From Arctopsyche grandis (Eukaryota; Arthropoda; Insecta; Trichoptera; Hydropsychidae): a stretch of 64,000 nt of DNA. Numbering within the stretch: the stretch's first letter is position 1; every line of letters begins with the position of its first letter. The translations under genes and the position numbers were made by a program. Under the pieces are notes generated by a model, which saw only the letters and a program-made list of their open reading frames with translations, did no database searches and was not told the DNA's origin. The stretch lies in the NCBI RefSeq assembly GCF_051622035.1, contig NC_135357.1, forward strand, positions 11,987,001 to 12,051,000, read 5' to 3'. Below are positions 24,201-35,612 of the stretch, piece by piece.

Positions 24201-27200
24201 TCTTCTACATATTTATGTACATACGTAGCAGTAAAGTATATACACAAAAGTACAGCCGTACAGAGTCGTACAAAAAAAAATGCTACTAGGTCAAATTTAT
24301 ACCATCGCGTTTCTTCGCAAACCTCACCATCTGGAGTGTTTTTGGTGATATTTTATTTTTGTATTGACATAGGTTTGTCAGTAATCGATAACGTTAATTC
24401 TCATATTTGATGGAAAGTAGTATAAACTTGTCGAAATAATAAAATAATACGAATTAACAATGGTATGAAGATACGCCCATCACAGCTAGAAACCACGAGT
24501 GCGTTCCATACCACACTTTTTAGTGTTTTCTTATGATTAGGGCACACAGAGTGGTACTCGACGCGTATATTAGTTTTTTTATATTGTTTTGCACATGTAA
24601 AAAAACACTAGCATGCACGATCTATGCTGTGGCCATCCAGGCCTAAATTCACCCCCTGAATTGTTTTCGATGATATTTTATCCTTGTATTCACATAGGTT
24701 TGACAGTGATCGATAACAGTAATTCCCATATTTGAAGGAATTTAGGAGAAACTTGTCGAAATAATAAGATCGTACGAATTAATAATGACATGAAGATACG
24801 CCCATCACAGTTAGAAACCACGAGCGCGTCCCATGCCACACTTTTCAGTGTTTTTTTTTACCATTAGAGTTCAGACACACAGTGGTGCGTGGCAAGTGCT
24901 TTTTTTTTAGATAGTTTGCACATGCAAAAAAACGCTAGCATACCCGATCTATACCGTCGCGATCTTTTCAAAACTCATCCCCTGAAATATTTTCGGTGAT
25001 AATTTATCTTTGTATTGACATAGGTTTGTCAGTAATCGACAACGGTGATTCCCATATTTGATAGAAGGTAGGATAAACTTGTCGAAATAATAAAATCGTA
25101 CGAATTAACAATGACATGAAGATACGCCTATAACAGCTGCAGTTTATCCCGGCATAGCGTGCCGTACGATACAGTGTGTCTGCGTTTTTAGTATTACTCT
25201 TCATCCACGTTCTCAACGACATTGAATTATTCAAGCATGTCCTCTTTTTATTTAACGACCCGTTGCCATTTTCCATTTTAAACTCAACAGTTGACAAAGT
25301 AGAAACATACATTAGTTAGATTTTACACTTAAACATGATGATGAAATTATAAGATGGTTTTTATTGTGCTTAGAAACTTGTCTGCATTTGGTGAATAGCA
25401 TCAGTGGCATTTAGATACGTATCGTATCATAAATGAATATGATGATAGGTATCGAACAATATCTAAATAAGCATTGATAGTTTTAGAAACGTTTACGAAT
25501 TATTGCGAAATCGTCTATTGTTTTCATTCATATGTCTGTTAGGCTGGCTGCGTGTTGATCTTAATATGCCCAGCGATCCAGCGCAGTGGACCAAATATGG
25601 TGTGTAAAGTTCACCGTTTGATCAAAAACATTTATTGCAACGATTGCGATTATTCAATCTCGCGACTTTTACGAATAGCTTAACGACTTCAATAGAAATT
25701 TTATTACAAGGGCCGAAACGTTCAAATGCCATGCATGACTGATGGTCGGACGCATCCGTAATTGTCGGGTTTAAAAAACACAAAGAAATTACCGTGTTTC
25801 GAAATGCGATAATAAATTGCATAATCTTACATATAAGTGTTTTCTGCGATATTTTCGAAGGAAAAAGTCGCCAAAATCTTGCAAAAAAAAAAAATGGGAC
25901 AGATAAAATTAATAGGTGCTCTGTCGGATGTCGTTTGTTTGTCGTAGCATTGCAAAATACAGTCAAGATAATAATAAAAAAAATTGACTCAAATATGAAA
26001 TTTCGAATATTCTAAAAATCATCCTGCTAACTGAAATGTGATTTGAAAATTGAGCTTATTGCGTTATTGCGTGCCGAAAGTTTCCGCGAGTCGGTGTCAA
26101 AAGGCGACTCGTCATCTAAAATGGAATTGAAAAAATTCGCAACATCGCTGAAATGGAGAATTGCGATTCATCTCTCGCTTTTGTCGCCGCGTTTCCAATC
26201 TCCATCCATCATCCTCGACGACAGACTTTGAAGTTTCGAAATGTTGCCACGATTTTGCAAAGCTGCGAATGAAGTGCATCGCTATTATCGAGCACGAAAG
26301 GCTATTTTGCAACTGTTGAGTCGTTAAAGTAAAATAATAATTAAATTGCAAATACTTTAAATACATATATGCATAGTATAAAATAGCTAGTCGTCCGGTA
26401 ATCAGACGGTTAACGATTTAATTAACCCATCACATTCCGCAACAGTGGGAAATCATGAGTGGCGCGGCGCGTTAAGACTTTTTCATTTTGATTTTTTGTT
26501 TTTATCAATATTGAATCATCCGCTTTTTTTTTGACTGATTTTCAAAAACTAGCTCCTTGACCACCGGCTCTTGCAACGAGGTTTAATTAGCCGTACGACC
26601 TTTATCTTATTTTTCTACATTTACTCGCAAGTGTAATTAAACAATTTCGCCTATTAATCAACTATTATATAATTATAACATGGCGAAATAGTCAAACTTC
26701 CATTTAGTTGAATTTTTATAAACCTTAATCTTAAATCTAATTACATATTTAAAGTTTTAGAATTAATGGTTGACTTATTCAAATGTTCTCAGGTACCTTT
26801 CCAACGTCCTCCAGCACCAGCACCAGCTCCCAGACCAAGCTATACGCCACCACCCACTCACGATGAGGTAAGTTACATACATGTACTTTCAGAAATGAAT
26901 AGCAAATGCAAAGGACCATTACAATGCAAAATTGCGACACAGTTAAAATAGTGGGAAAATTGAATGATCCATTTGTTAAGCAACTTTAAGTTTGAACATT
27001 ATATTACTACATACCAGTGGCGGCTCGTCTGCGGGGCTACAGCCCTCCCAGTATAGTACATATGCAGGCTATTTTTGTCTGCATTTGATCACCGGTACTA
27101 CAGCTCGATTAATCTCTGCAGCCCCCCCCCCCCCTATGAATTCTCACGAGCCACCACTGCTACATACACAGTGAATATGAATTTGATACATATATAAAAT

Positions 27201-27590
27201 TCCTAGCACGACCATCATCACCACCATGAACCAGGCATGCCGTTCGACTTCACTTATGCCGTGAAAGAGCCCGAATTCGGCAATGACTACAGTCACAATG
27301 CTGTATCAGATGGAGATATTACCCGTGGAGAATACAGAGTCCAACTGCCTGATGGTCGTCTTCAAATCGTTCGTTATACTGCTGATTGGAAAAATGGTTT
27401 CAATGCTGAAGTAAGCTAAATCGTATTCAAAACTATGAATGTGTGTATTTGTATGAGCATATTTCATATAAATAAATTATTGCAGGTCTCTTATGAAGGA
27501 CAAGCCAAGTTCCCAGATCAGCCTCAAGGACAAGCTTCAAATCCCAGCACAGGATACGGAGCACCCCCGAGCGGCGGCTACAAATACTAG
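18233..27590 (+). CDS. RR-2 / pro-resilin-like cuticular protein (CPR family)
   Basis: Secreted structural protein that binds chitin in the exoskeleton. Coding exons: 18233-18247, 21129-21263, 26793-26867, 27207-27410 and 27486-27590. All introns are GT-AG, phase 0, and the exons join into 177 aa. Residues 1-5 are MSSEK. A hydrophobic signal segment follows (about 6-22), with likely cleavage after VIC before QNGY. A Pro/Tyr-rich linker (25-50) and a PAPAP-type linker (51-75) come next. A His-rich patch (HDHHHHHE, 76-83) precedes the Rebers-Riddiford chitin_bind_4 domain (about 87-148), which shows FDFTYAVKEPEFGNDYSH, GEYRVQLPDGR and RYTADWKNGFNAEVSYEG. The GxYxVxLPDGRxQxVxYTADxxNGFxA core is RR-2-like and close to pro-resilin types. 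The C terminus (GYGAPPSGGYKY) is Gly/Pro/Tyr-rich. The start ATG follows GCAAA in a short exon, the usual CPR arrangement. Orthology to a named gene is not claimed. Confidence 0.93.
18248..21128 (+). other. Intron 1 of the RR-2 cuticle gene
   Basis: 2.9 kb between GTAATT and TTTTTCAG. It is AT-rich with CATATGTA-type repeats. A small GC-richer stretch at about 20725-20915 has no coding or repeat identity that I can name. Confidence 0.85.
22617..22885 (+). mobile_element. tRNA-derived SINE, copy 4 (intronic)
   Basis: The tRNA-like head (CAGCAGTATACCTCAGCGGTT) carries an A box. CACGGGTTCAAGCCCAGG supplies a good B box (GGTTCAAGCCC). The body shows the family signature GTTTGCCAATTTATCTGATT ... 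AAATTGGC and the tail TTGAATATGATTTCAAATTT. It is in sense orientation within the cuticle gene intron. Confidence 0.75.
22895..23290. repeat. Interspersed repeat with 'CCCGGTATGCGTTGCAAT' head
   Basis: Shares its left part with 41930-42110: the ACCCG.CATGCGTTGCAAT.CCAC start, (CCCGTT)n-like words, and TTTGTCGGAAAAACGCAG. The right part has TAAGTTTCATCGCAATCGGTTG and an ACAGAC-rich run (23230-23275). Such phrases occur in many insect mobile elements. The superfamily is not determined. Confidence 0.55.
24023..24164. repeat. Tandem duplication, 71-bp unit, two copies
   Basis: Copy 1 is 24023-24093 and copy 2 is 24094-24164, each beginning GCCTTCATT(C/T)CAACGTGG. They differ at only a few bases, so the duplication is recent. 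Confidence 0.9.
24296..25137. repeat. Satellite-like array, 325-327-bp unit, about 2.6 copies
   Basis: Monomers are 24296-24620, 24621-24947 and 24948-25137 (partial). Each carries CATAGGTTTG(T/A)CAGT, ACTTGTCGAAATAATAA and GAAGATACGCC in the same order. The anchors lie at 24371, 24696 and 25022. The first two units also have CCACGAG.GCG and ACACTTTT.AGTGTTTT, an imperfect hairpin. A single diverged monomer is at 47945-48170, so the family is dispersed. Confidence 0.85.
27015..27159. mobile_element. hAT-type MITE with perfect 8-bp target duplication
   Basis: A 145-bp element with terminal inverted repeats CAGTGGCGGCTCGT and ACGAGCCACCACTG. It is flanked on both sides by CTACATAC (27007-27014 and 27160-27167). 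CAGTGG-type ends plus an 8-bp duplication are typical of the hAT superfamily. It sits in intron 3 of the cuticle gene, about 40 bp before the acceptor of coding exon 4. It contains a run of 13 C. Confidence 0.9.
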
Positions 27591-28021
27591 ATTGGACTTA
27601 ACAATTAGACAAACTGGTTTATGAGAAGAGAAGCTCACGTGTACAAATGTGATGTTGCATTTGAAAGAAGAGACAAACTTATTTATTATTTATAACGATT
27701 AATTATATATATATTTTTGTACGAATCACTGCCATTTTTATAACGAAAACTTTTACTAGAATAATTTTGAATGTGTTACATTGATTCATGAATGTAATGT
27801 GTTTGATATACATGTATACTCAGTAAAATTTTGTTTTTTTATAATATCGTCATATTTTTATTTTCTTCAACTTCCACAATCATTAATGTTTTCCACTTAA
27901 CTATACTTAACTTTAGATTAAACTTTTCCATACTAATATTACTAAAACTATCACAATTATATTAAGTTAATAGCTCAAGCAAAAATGTGATACATAAATA
28001 AGAAATTAAGTTCATATATCT
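27591..28021 (+). other. Presumed 3' UTR of the RR-2 cuticle gene
   Basis: AT-rich, with no other gene. It runs from the stop codon to the AATAAA at 28022. The exact 3' end cannot be read from sequence. Confidence 0.5.
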
Positions 28022-28035
28022 AATAAATATTTATT
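28022..28035. terminator. Palindromic bidirectional polyadenylation signal
   Basis: AATAAATATTTATT gives AATAAA on the plus strand (28022-28027, about 430 nt past the cuticle gene stop). It also gives AATAAA on the minus strand (28030-28035, about 137 nt past the zinc-finger gene stop). It lies between the two convergent genes. Use by either gene is inferred. Confidence 0.5.
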
Positions 28036-28171
28036 AGTATTAAATAAGTGACAGTTAATACCCTTTTACACACAAAAACTCAATTTTAAGAAACTGAAAT
28101 TGTTTTATAAGAATAATAAAATAGCTTGATAGTATTCAAGATATGTACCACGTATGAAACATATGATATAT

Positions 28172-29499
28172 TTAATGTTTTGGTATAATATGAGCCGTTG
28201 GTGGTTCGAAATACATATTTTCAACATCCATATTCGATGGAACATTCACATCAATAAAATTTTTATCAAAACTAGCTCTCTCATTTGTGGGTTTAATGTT
28301 AACAGATTCAACAACGACTACAGACACCTGAAATAATACAAAAAAAAGTTTTTAAAAATAATAAAAACATCATATTATTGAATACAGCATGTGAAATTAC
28401 CACATTATTACTATCCGATGACTCTAATGTGTCTGGTTTTTTGGTAGATTCTCTTCTTAGTCTATTTGTACATGCATCAGTAGTTAGCATATGTTTTCTA
28501 AGTGATGCGGGGTATCCAAAACCTTTACCGCATACTCGACAGTTGTATAATTTCAATCCGGTATGCAAACCGTAATGTTCGCGTAGATTAACTGACTTCG
28601 AAAATGCTTTGTCACATATCTCACACATGTAAGGTTTGTATTCTGAAATGAAGATGTATTAAAACAGGTCGATTAATAATTTAAACACAACCAAAGATTT
28701 TTACCTCCATGGATTTTTCGATGTTCAATCATTGTAGTGAATGTTGGAAATGTTTTATCGCAAATTTCACAAGGATATGGTGTCAATCCACTATGAACGA
28801 CTTTTCTGTGCCTGGATAATGTTTTACTGTGCAAAAAGCTTTCATTACAATCCTAAAAGGCATAGATGAATATAATCTTAATCAATTCTTCGTTTTACAT
28901 AAATCCAATTACATATATAAATTCATCTATTATATTATATATGTACATACTTTGCATTTGAAAGGTTTTTCACCGTTGTGTATTTTAAGATGTTTATCAT
29001 GATCAGATTTTGTATAAAACTGCTTGGAACAAATATTGCAATGAAATGGAAATTCTTTTGTGTGTGTTAGCATGTGTCTTTTTAAAAGAGTTGAATCAAA
29101 GAAATCTAAAAATAAAATAATACATATATGTATTTATCAATATATACAGTACAAAAATAAGACCATGTAGTTTCAACACTAACTGGAGGAACAAACAGAG
29201 CAATTATATGGTCTATTATTTGTATGACTATTCACATGTCTCAAAAGTCGGCATTGAAATTTAAATTTTTGATCGCATATATGACAAGATAAAAGGTTCT
29301 TTGTTTGTCTGAAATTAAAAATAATTGTTAAAAAATATAAATTTATATTAAATATTAAAACACATGTTAAAGTTCACTACATCACATATTTCTTCTTGAC
29401 GCTGTCGGAAGCTTCGGTGGTTCTTATTTTTGATCCCTTGGGTTTGCGTTTATTTTTTTTAGAAATTGGATTTTCTTCGTCACTATAATCCTCAGTCAT
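28172..29499 (-). CDS. C2H2 zinc-finger protein (six canonical fingers plus one degenerate)
   Basis: Probable nuclear DNA-binding protein. Minus-strand exons: 29499-29381, 29308-29184, 29105-28951, 28852-28705, 28642-28401 and 28327-28172. All junctions are GT-AG and the frames join into 314 aa. An acidic start (MTEDYSDEE) is followed by a basic NLS-like stretch (KKNKRKPKGSK, 14-24). C2H2 fingers lie at about residues 48-68, 76-96, 104-124, 132-153 (His spacing 4), 161-181 and 189-209. A seventh at 217-240 keeps CxxC and the first His but has Cys after a long spacer. One linker is NGEKPF, close to the classical TGEKP. A Ser/Thr-rich segment and an acidic, Asn-rich tail (VPSNMDVENMYFEPP) end the protein. 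No ZAD domain is visible. AATAAA lies about 137 nt downstream on this strand. The short last intron (73 nt) could be retained, giving a different C terminus. Target genes are unknown. Confidence 0.92.
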
Positions 29500-30144
29500 T
29501 GTTTAATTGAAAGGAATATATGATATTCCAGAATAATCAATTGTTCATAAAAAGGTTGTAATATCGTTCACGACAAATGGGAAAAAACAAATACAATTTT
29601 AAATATAGGTGTGATTTAAAATCCTATTGGTTAAACACAGCAATTTAAATAACTTTTTTTTACTTTGTTAAAACTAATGAAGACCGAAAACAGCATTCAA
29701 AATTGAAACCAACGTAGAGCGCCGATTTTCGAATGTAACTGTCAAACTGACAGACACGGCTATAGATGTAGCATTTACATCAGTACTACTAAAAAATGAA
29801 TAATAGCTCTTGAATTCAAGGAATATAATGTTCCAGCTTTATAAAATAAAGCAATAAATTTATAGGTTTGTTCTCTTTCTTAAGAAAATTTATATTTTAT
29901 ATAAAGTTACTAGAAAAAAAATGACAAACTACTAAAACAGATCCCCCTTTTATTAACTTTGTTTCCACTTCACGGTAAAATAAAGAGTTATCGTTCTTGA
30001 TTACCGTATGGTTTTAAGTTGGCAGCACTGAGTTACTTACTCACACACAAAGGTATTCAATAGTTTAATAACGTTTAATGTTCGCATTTTCAACGTAGTT
30101 TCATAGGTTAGGTGATGATTCGTATCATACGTCAATAAAATCTC
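29500..30144. other. Upstream region of the zinc-finger gene
   Basis: Presumed promoter-proximal DNA of the minus-strand gene. No TATA box at a convincing distance was identified. No other gene was seen. Confidence 0.5.
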
Positions 30145-30522
30145 CAGGGGCGTCATTTGGGGGGCTGGGGTGGGCAGCCCCCCCCCCTCTAGATTTGAAC
30201 GGGACTATCCACGTTGTTTAATTTATTGTTATAAATTCGAATTAAAATACTAAACTAACAAAAATATAATACTGAAATTCTTTAGAAAATTGTCAGATAT
30301 AAAAACGTCGATTTTTATATCTGACAATTTATATAAACTCCTTTATACCACGAAACAAATTGTTGAATAGGATTGCCTCTCTATTACTGAAAAATTATTA
30401 AAATTCATATACACTCATTTTATTTAATATAATACAACCCCCCCCCTCCATCCCTAGAAAGCTATTCCTTACTGGTCAAAATTTTTGAACCCCCCCTGGG
30501 AAAAGCTGAAATGACGCCCCTG
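30145..30522. mobile_element. hAT-type MITE with perfect 8-bp target duplication and inner palindrome
   Basis: A 378-bp element with ends CAGGGGCGTCATTT and AAATGACGCCCCTG. It is flanked by AAAATCTC on both sides (30137-30144 and 30523-30530). The interior has C-rich and G-rich runs next to the ends. A near-perfect inverted repeat at about 30289-30331 (arms ATTGTCAGATATAAAAA) could form a hairpin. No transposase frame is present. Confidence 0.9.
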
Positions 30523-30530
30523 AAAATCTC

Positions 30531-33500
30531 GTTCACAAAACATCTGGCACCCGAAAACTTCATCTACCGAAAGCTATGCACGCGAACCAACTTTCTAACG
30601 AGAACTCGAGTGCCATATATTCCGAATTCGCGATTTTCATGGCAACTATTGTCTTGTGCGTGATCGAATAATCCGTTTACCCGTTTAGTAATGGGAATTA
30701 ATGTATTAAAAATAATAATTTTAGAAATTATTGATATAAAAATTTAATTTAGTTTTTAAATTTACAAATATTTTTGAAATACAAAAAAAGGTTAGTGAAA
30801 AAAATTGCTTTGAATACGTTACATGTTTTTGTTTTTTAAGTATTGCTTCATTTGTTTTCTGATCACGCAAATAAAAAATGATTACACATTATTTTTACTG
30901 GAAAGTTTTGGAAATATACCTTGATTTTATCAAATATATGGTTCAATGTCAAAATTTCAAGGCAAGTCAAAACATTCTGACGTTGATAACACTAAATTGC
31001 ATTAAAATGCATGGAAATATTATCACATTGTCATTAAACAATGAACGCAGCTTACATAATTTGAAAAGTGTGTTTGATATTCTTGTATGTACATCCGAAG
31101 AATTATCGTTTTTTGAAAATAAAATATTGTGATATTTATACTAAAGAAGTAATCAGCTTGAAAATAAGAATATCGTTCATTTGAGTGTTTAAATTAAAAA
31201 AACCAGAAAATGTATGGTATATTATTAGAGGTAGTTTTTTTCTATTACATCAATATTTTATATGAATGCATTCAAATTTTACTATTAAATGTTATTTTAT
31301 TAAAAATATTTATGTATTTATTAGTATGAATATATTTGGAGCAAGAGAAACAAATGAAGCAAGAGTGAATTCATGTAAATACATAGATTAATAGACTTTG
31401 AGAATATTTCAGAGAAAAGTGATGATGATCAAGGTAAAGATTATGTAATATTATTAGATTATGATATGTATTTGAAGAATACATTATTTTCTTATTGAGA
31501 ATCTGATTTCTTAACGTTGCTGACAGAGAGAAGCTTGATAAAGAATAAAAATAGATGGATTTAGGAATAGTAATTAAAATAATCCATAAATTATATATTA
31601 TCTAAATATTTTAAATTAATTAACTCATTAATTAATTTAAACTATTAATATTTTCGAGTATTTTATAGAAGTATGTACATATATGTGCATTTTTTTATGC
31701 TTCTAGAAATTATTTTAATTTTGGTATGATTTTATGTTTTAAAACTTCATTTTAATCTAGTTTTGAGATTTTAAAATTTCAAGCTCTTTCAATATATAAA
31801 TTGAAAACCCGTTGTTCCAAAATTGGGGTGACATCACTGTATATGTATTAAAATAAAATAAAATATGTACATATGTACATACACACTATACTAAGAATAT
31901 ATTGTGTTTAAATAAATAAATAAAATAAAATACACACATATTTCGCAAAAAAAAACGTACTCTACTGAAATTTTTGTTTAGCTTTCATTTTGTGTTAACC
32001 GCTTGTTATAAAAGTTCATTTTACGGACAAGAGATGTCGTACAAAATAAATTTCAATTTTGTCTTTCGAATATGGCGATTAATAATATTATATTTTTGTG
32101 ACATTAGTGAAACAAAGATCGATTATTATTCATATTACTTTAGTTTAATAAATTTCAATATAAAATAATATATATACATACATACACACATATACCATAG
32201 ATTTGAAAGGTTCGTGTAATTTGATTTTGTCGTAGGAGGACATTGACAATATCCAAGTTTGTTGTAAATTGACAACACGATCTAGGCAACTTTCGATCGA
32301 TTCTGAAAAACCTTTTAAATTTCGAAATGTTTTCAATCAAACAGTTTTATAGAGATTCCATTCATGGAAATTCGACCACGACTGTACTCAATATGGAATT
32401 AACGTTCAGTACAGTTGCAAAATGCAATTGCAACTTGGCTGGCACATTTTATGCGCGTATACACCGAATCCACAGAATGCAAATGCATTTCCACATTGCA
32501 TTTTGCTAATAGAGTGTTCTAAATTAGCAAACACCTTACAAATCAACTGCAATTGCTTTGACACCTCGCCCTCACTCATTCGCATCCACTCGTGAAGAAT
32601 GCCGTTCTTTTGGCATTGCTCTCCAGACTACCTCTCACCATCTACGTACATACATATATATAACTTTAAACCACATTAATATTTAGCCCCTCAATATTGA
32701 GGGTTGCTGCGGTGAATTTTAGAATGTTCCACTTTGGCATTCGCCGTCTATTTATGCGAAATATGCTAGACATGCAAGTAGCTCGAATTATTCGTGTGGT
32801 CCGCCGTGTCCATTATGATTTATAAACGTCTGTGATACGGTATAACGGGACACGCAACAAAAGTGTCCGTATCTGGTCGAAGTGAATGCAATCGCCCAGA
32901 GAAAATGTCACTTTTGAGAATGAGATCATTGTTGGGCAACCAGGCATAGCTCCCGGTCGCCATCGTAGACATTACACAAAATGCACCCACGCCTAATTAC
33001 AGGGTTCTTCAAAATGAGGATCACGAAAATCATAGACTATGTATATACATATATGTATGATCGTATGCAGTAGACACCAGAAGTATTATGGTTTTAGTTA
33101 ATATACATTTCCAAAAAGAGAGTTGTTAAGAGCTTACATTTCAATAGGAAACTACATTTGAACAAAATCCAGTATGTAAGAAGAGTTTAAGGAGGAGACC
33201 CATATGATTGCAATAGCATAAGTGGTTGCATAGTAAAGTTCATACATACATATATGCATGTACATATTTCTTGAAAACTTAAAATCAATCATTGTAGATT
33301 TCAAAAATATTTCCAGTTCGAAATACTTGACAGTTGAATTGTGAAAATTAAAGTGAAAAAAAGTGAGCTTTTGGCATCTATGTATGTATGTACATCTACT
33401 GGCATCTCTTGGGTTTGGGTCTACGAGTGATATTCAACAATTAAATAGTGTCGATAGTCATAATTAGTAACGATAGATGAAGTTTTTCATATTATATTTA

Positions 33501-35139
33501 TGTTTTTCATATTATATTATTGGCGTTATATTTGTATGTCCACATCACATCGAATACCGATCTACATAAATGGTTGTTATTTTCTCGTCGCCCTAATGAT
33601 TTTACGATCTTAAGCTAGGGCATATCATTTATTAATGATAATTAAGTCGATTAACTGTTAAAAGTTGGCTGAATTTTATGGGTTATCACAGTCCGCCTAT
33701 ATCAACATTGATCTCCATATCATTGGAATAGTAATGACATTTAAATGATTCCAATTCAAATATGCCGATTGTAATATGAGTATCACCTAGCACAGTTAAA
33801 TCAGGATACTGTTTAAATCGAAACCAGTTCGTTCGTTTGCGTTAAATAATAAATTAATTCGGTGCTTTGTAATTTACTGGATTGACAGTTACAACTGTCA
33901 AACGCACGCATTTTGAAAGATAAGAATGTTAGGTTTATTACACAATTACAAAACTGCAACTCTATAAAATGTTTGTGTTTATTAGATGTATTTACAATTT
34001 TAACAATAATTTTGAATCTATGTAATATCGATAATAGACAATGACAAGGGTTACCGAAGGCATGCTATTATTATGTTATTATCGTGTCTGGATATATTAC
34101 AGTTATTATTTGAAATTGTTGAGTACTCCTAACATTGTAAATACAGCTTGAGGATATGTTTCGTATTTTTTTTCAAAGTCATTCACTACTTATTGTGGAA
34201 GTGCTAAAGGAAGTTGTGCGATCTCAATTGCATTATATGCCCGAAATTTGGCTTGCAACTGAATTGTTAATAAATCAGCGCCAAGGCGACATGATATTAT
34301 CTAATATTTTAGTTATGTAAAACGAACCGGTGATGATTATGTAGTTCATTGTCATTTTTTTGGTCATGGTCAGGTGGTTGCGACCCGCTTTGTTAACCTC
34401 TTCTTTTTTTGGAAGGGGAACACTACTCGAGTCGCGTTGTCTTCTTTTTTCCTTATTTTTTCTTAAAAAAAAGGAAACCAAGTGGGTTCTTCTGATACTA
34501 GACGTTAGCCATGCTATAATTTTTGAAAAATTGAATGGATCATAGCACTTTTAAAACTGGTTGATTTTTTTTGACTGGTTGACTTTTTGTACAATCAAGT
34601 GCAATTTGAGCAGACTGGCTGTTCAACTGCATCGCTAATAGAGCGAATCGACTTTTTTTCTATTTTAAATATATGAAAAGAACTTCAATGTTTATTTAGC
34701 TGATTTTTGTCACGTAATGTAAGTTAAAATTTTTATCGTCAAATATTTTTTTAGAAAACACCATTTTTTTCAAATTATTATAATGTTTTTAACTAACGGG
34801 TTTTGCCAGTCGTGAATAGGGAAATTATTTTTTTCCGAATATGGAAAAGTGCGATCGAGGATGCTGAAAAAAATATGTATGAATAAATGAATATATAGGA
34901 ACAATAGTGTCATCCAATTTCTGTGACAACAACTCTAAGAATTATTTTTTTCAATACAAACAGAAAAAAAAAATTCTAGCAATTAGTTAACTAAATTAGA
35001 CATTTTTGTAGATATGTATGTATATACATATTTTAAATTGAATACTATCATAATATCCAAATATTCATGGTGAATCCTGGTAACAAACAGTTTCTGGAAA
35101 CTTATAAATATAAATGAGAGACAGTAGAAGTGATCGAAT
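30531..35139. other. 4.6-kb intergenic stretch, no gene recognised
   Basis: AT-rich. The patch 32520-33000 is GC-richer and looks like unique sequence, but it has no long frame. The frames at 30878-31132 and 34275-34545 are low-complexity or motif-free. No transposon ends were recognised. Confidence 0.5.
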
Positions 35140-35565
35140 GAAAATCATGAAAACCATCCACTGCAGGATGAAGGTCTCTTCAACTCGATTCTATTCATCT
35201 CTGTTTTGGGCAACTCTCATCCATCTCAGACACGATTTTTTTTTAATTTCATCCACCATCTTCTCTGTTGCCTTCCTTGCACCCTTTTACATTTCTCGGC
35301 TACCATTCGAACATTTCTTTCGTCCGTTCACGTGACCTGCCCATCATCATACTTACCCACGTATTCCGTTTTCTATATCTCCTCGTTATGCCAAGCAAAC
35401 AGCGTTCCATATTTCTTTGAGGGCATTTGATTTTGTGTAGTATTTTGGCGTTCAGTGTCGAAGTTTCACGTCCATACTTCATCACTGGCAAGCCATATTG
35501 AAGATTCTTCATGCAAAATGGCGTTTTGGATTTGAAAGCGGCGTTCATTCATACAAATATAGAAG
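35140..35565 (-). mobile_element. Endonuclease-RT LINE 3' fragment (copy c)
   Basis: On the minus strand the frame 35548-35300 includes LPVMKYGRETSTLNAKILHK, ERCLLGITRRYRKRNTWV and MFEW. These match the C-terminal block of endonuclease-RT LINEs and copy b at 12860. It then continues in broken frames with the 'WVDEIKK' and 'RVAQNRDE' words. Stops and frame shifts make it non-functional. Confidence 0.8.
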
Positions 35566-35612
35566 GCAATAAATTAATTTTGTTCAATATATGTACATAC
35601 ATACATCGACAG

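Larger units (their letters stand above)
21264..26792 (+). other. Intron 2 of the RR-2 cuticle gene
   Basis: 5.5 kb between GTAAGA and TTCTCAG. It contains a SINE (22617), an unclassified repeat (22895), a 71-bp tandem duplication (24023) and the 325-bp satellite array (24296). Short frames at 26043-26366 on both strands show no recognised domain. Confidence 0.85.

Noticed and set aside
26043..26366. Overlapping frames in intron 2 as an alternative exon
   Set aside because: No flanking acceptor/donor pair keeps the phase-0 frame of the cuticle gene and no domain is seen.
28378..28575. Plus-strand 65-codon frame across the zinc-finger gene
   Set aside because: It is the antisense of a well-supported zinc-finger exon with splice sites on the minus strand.
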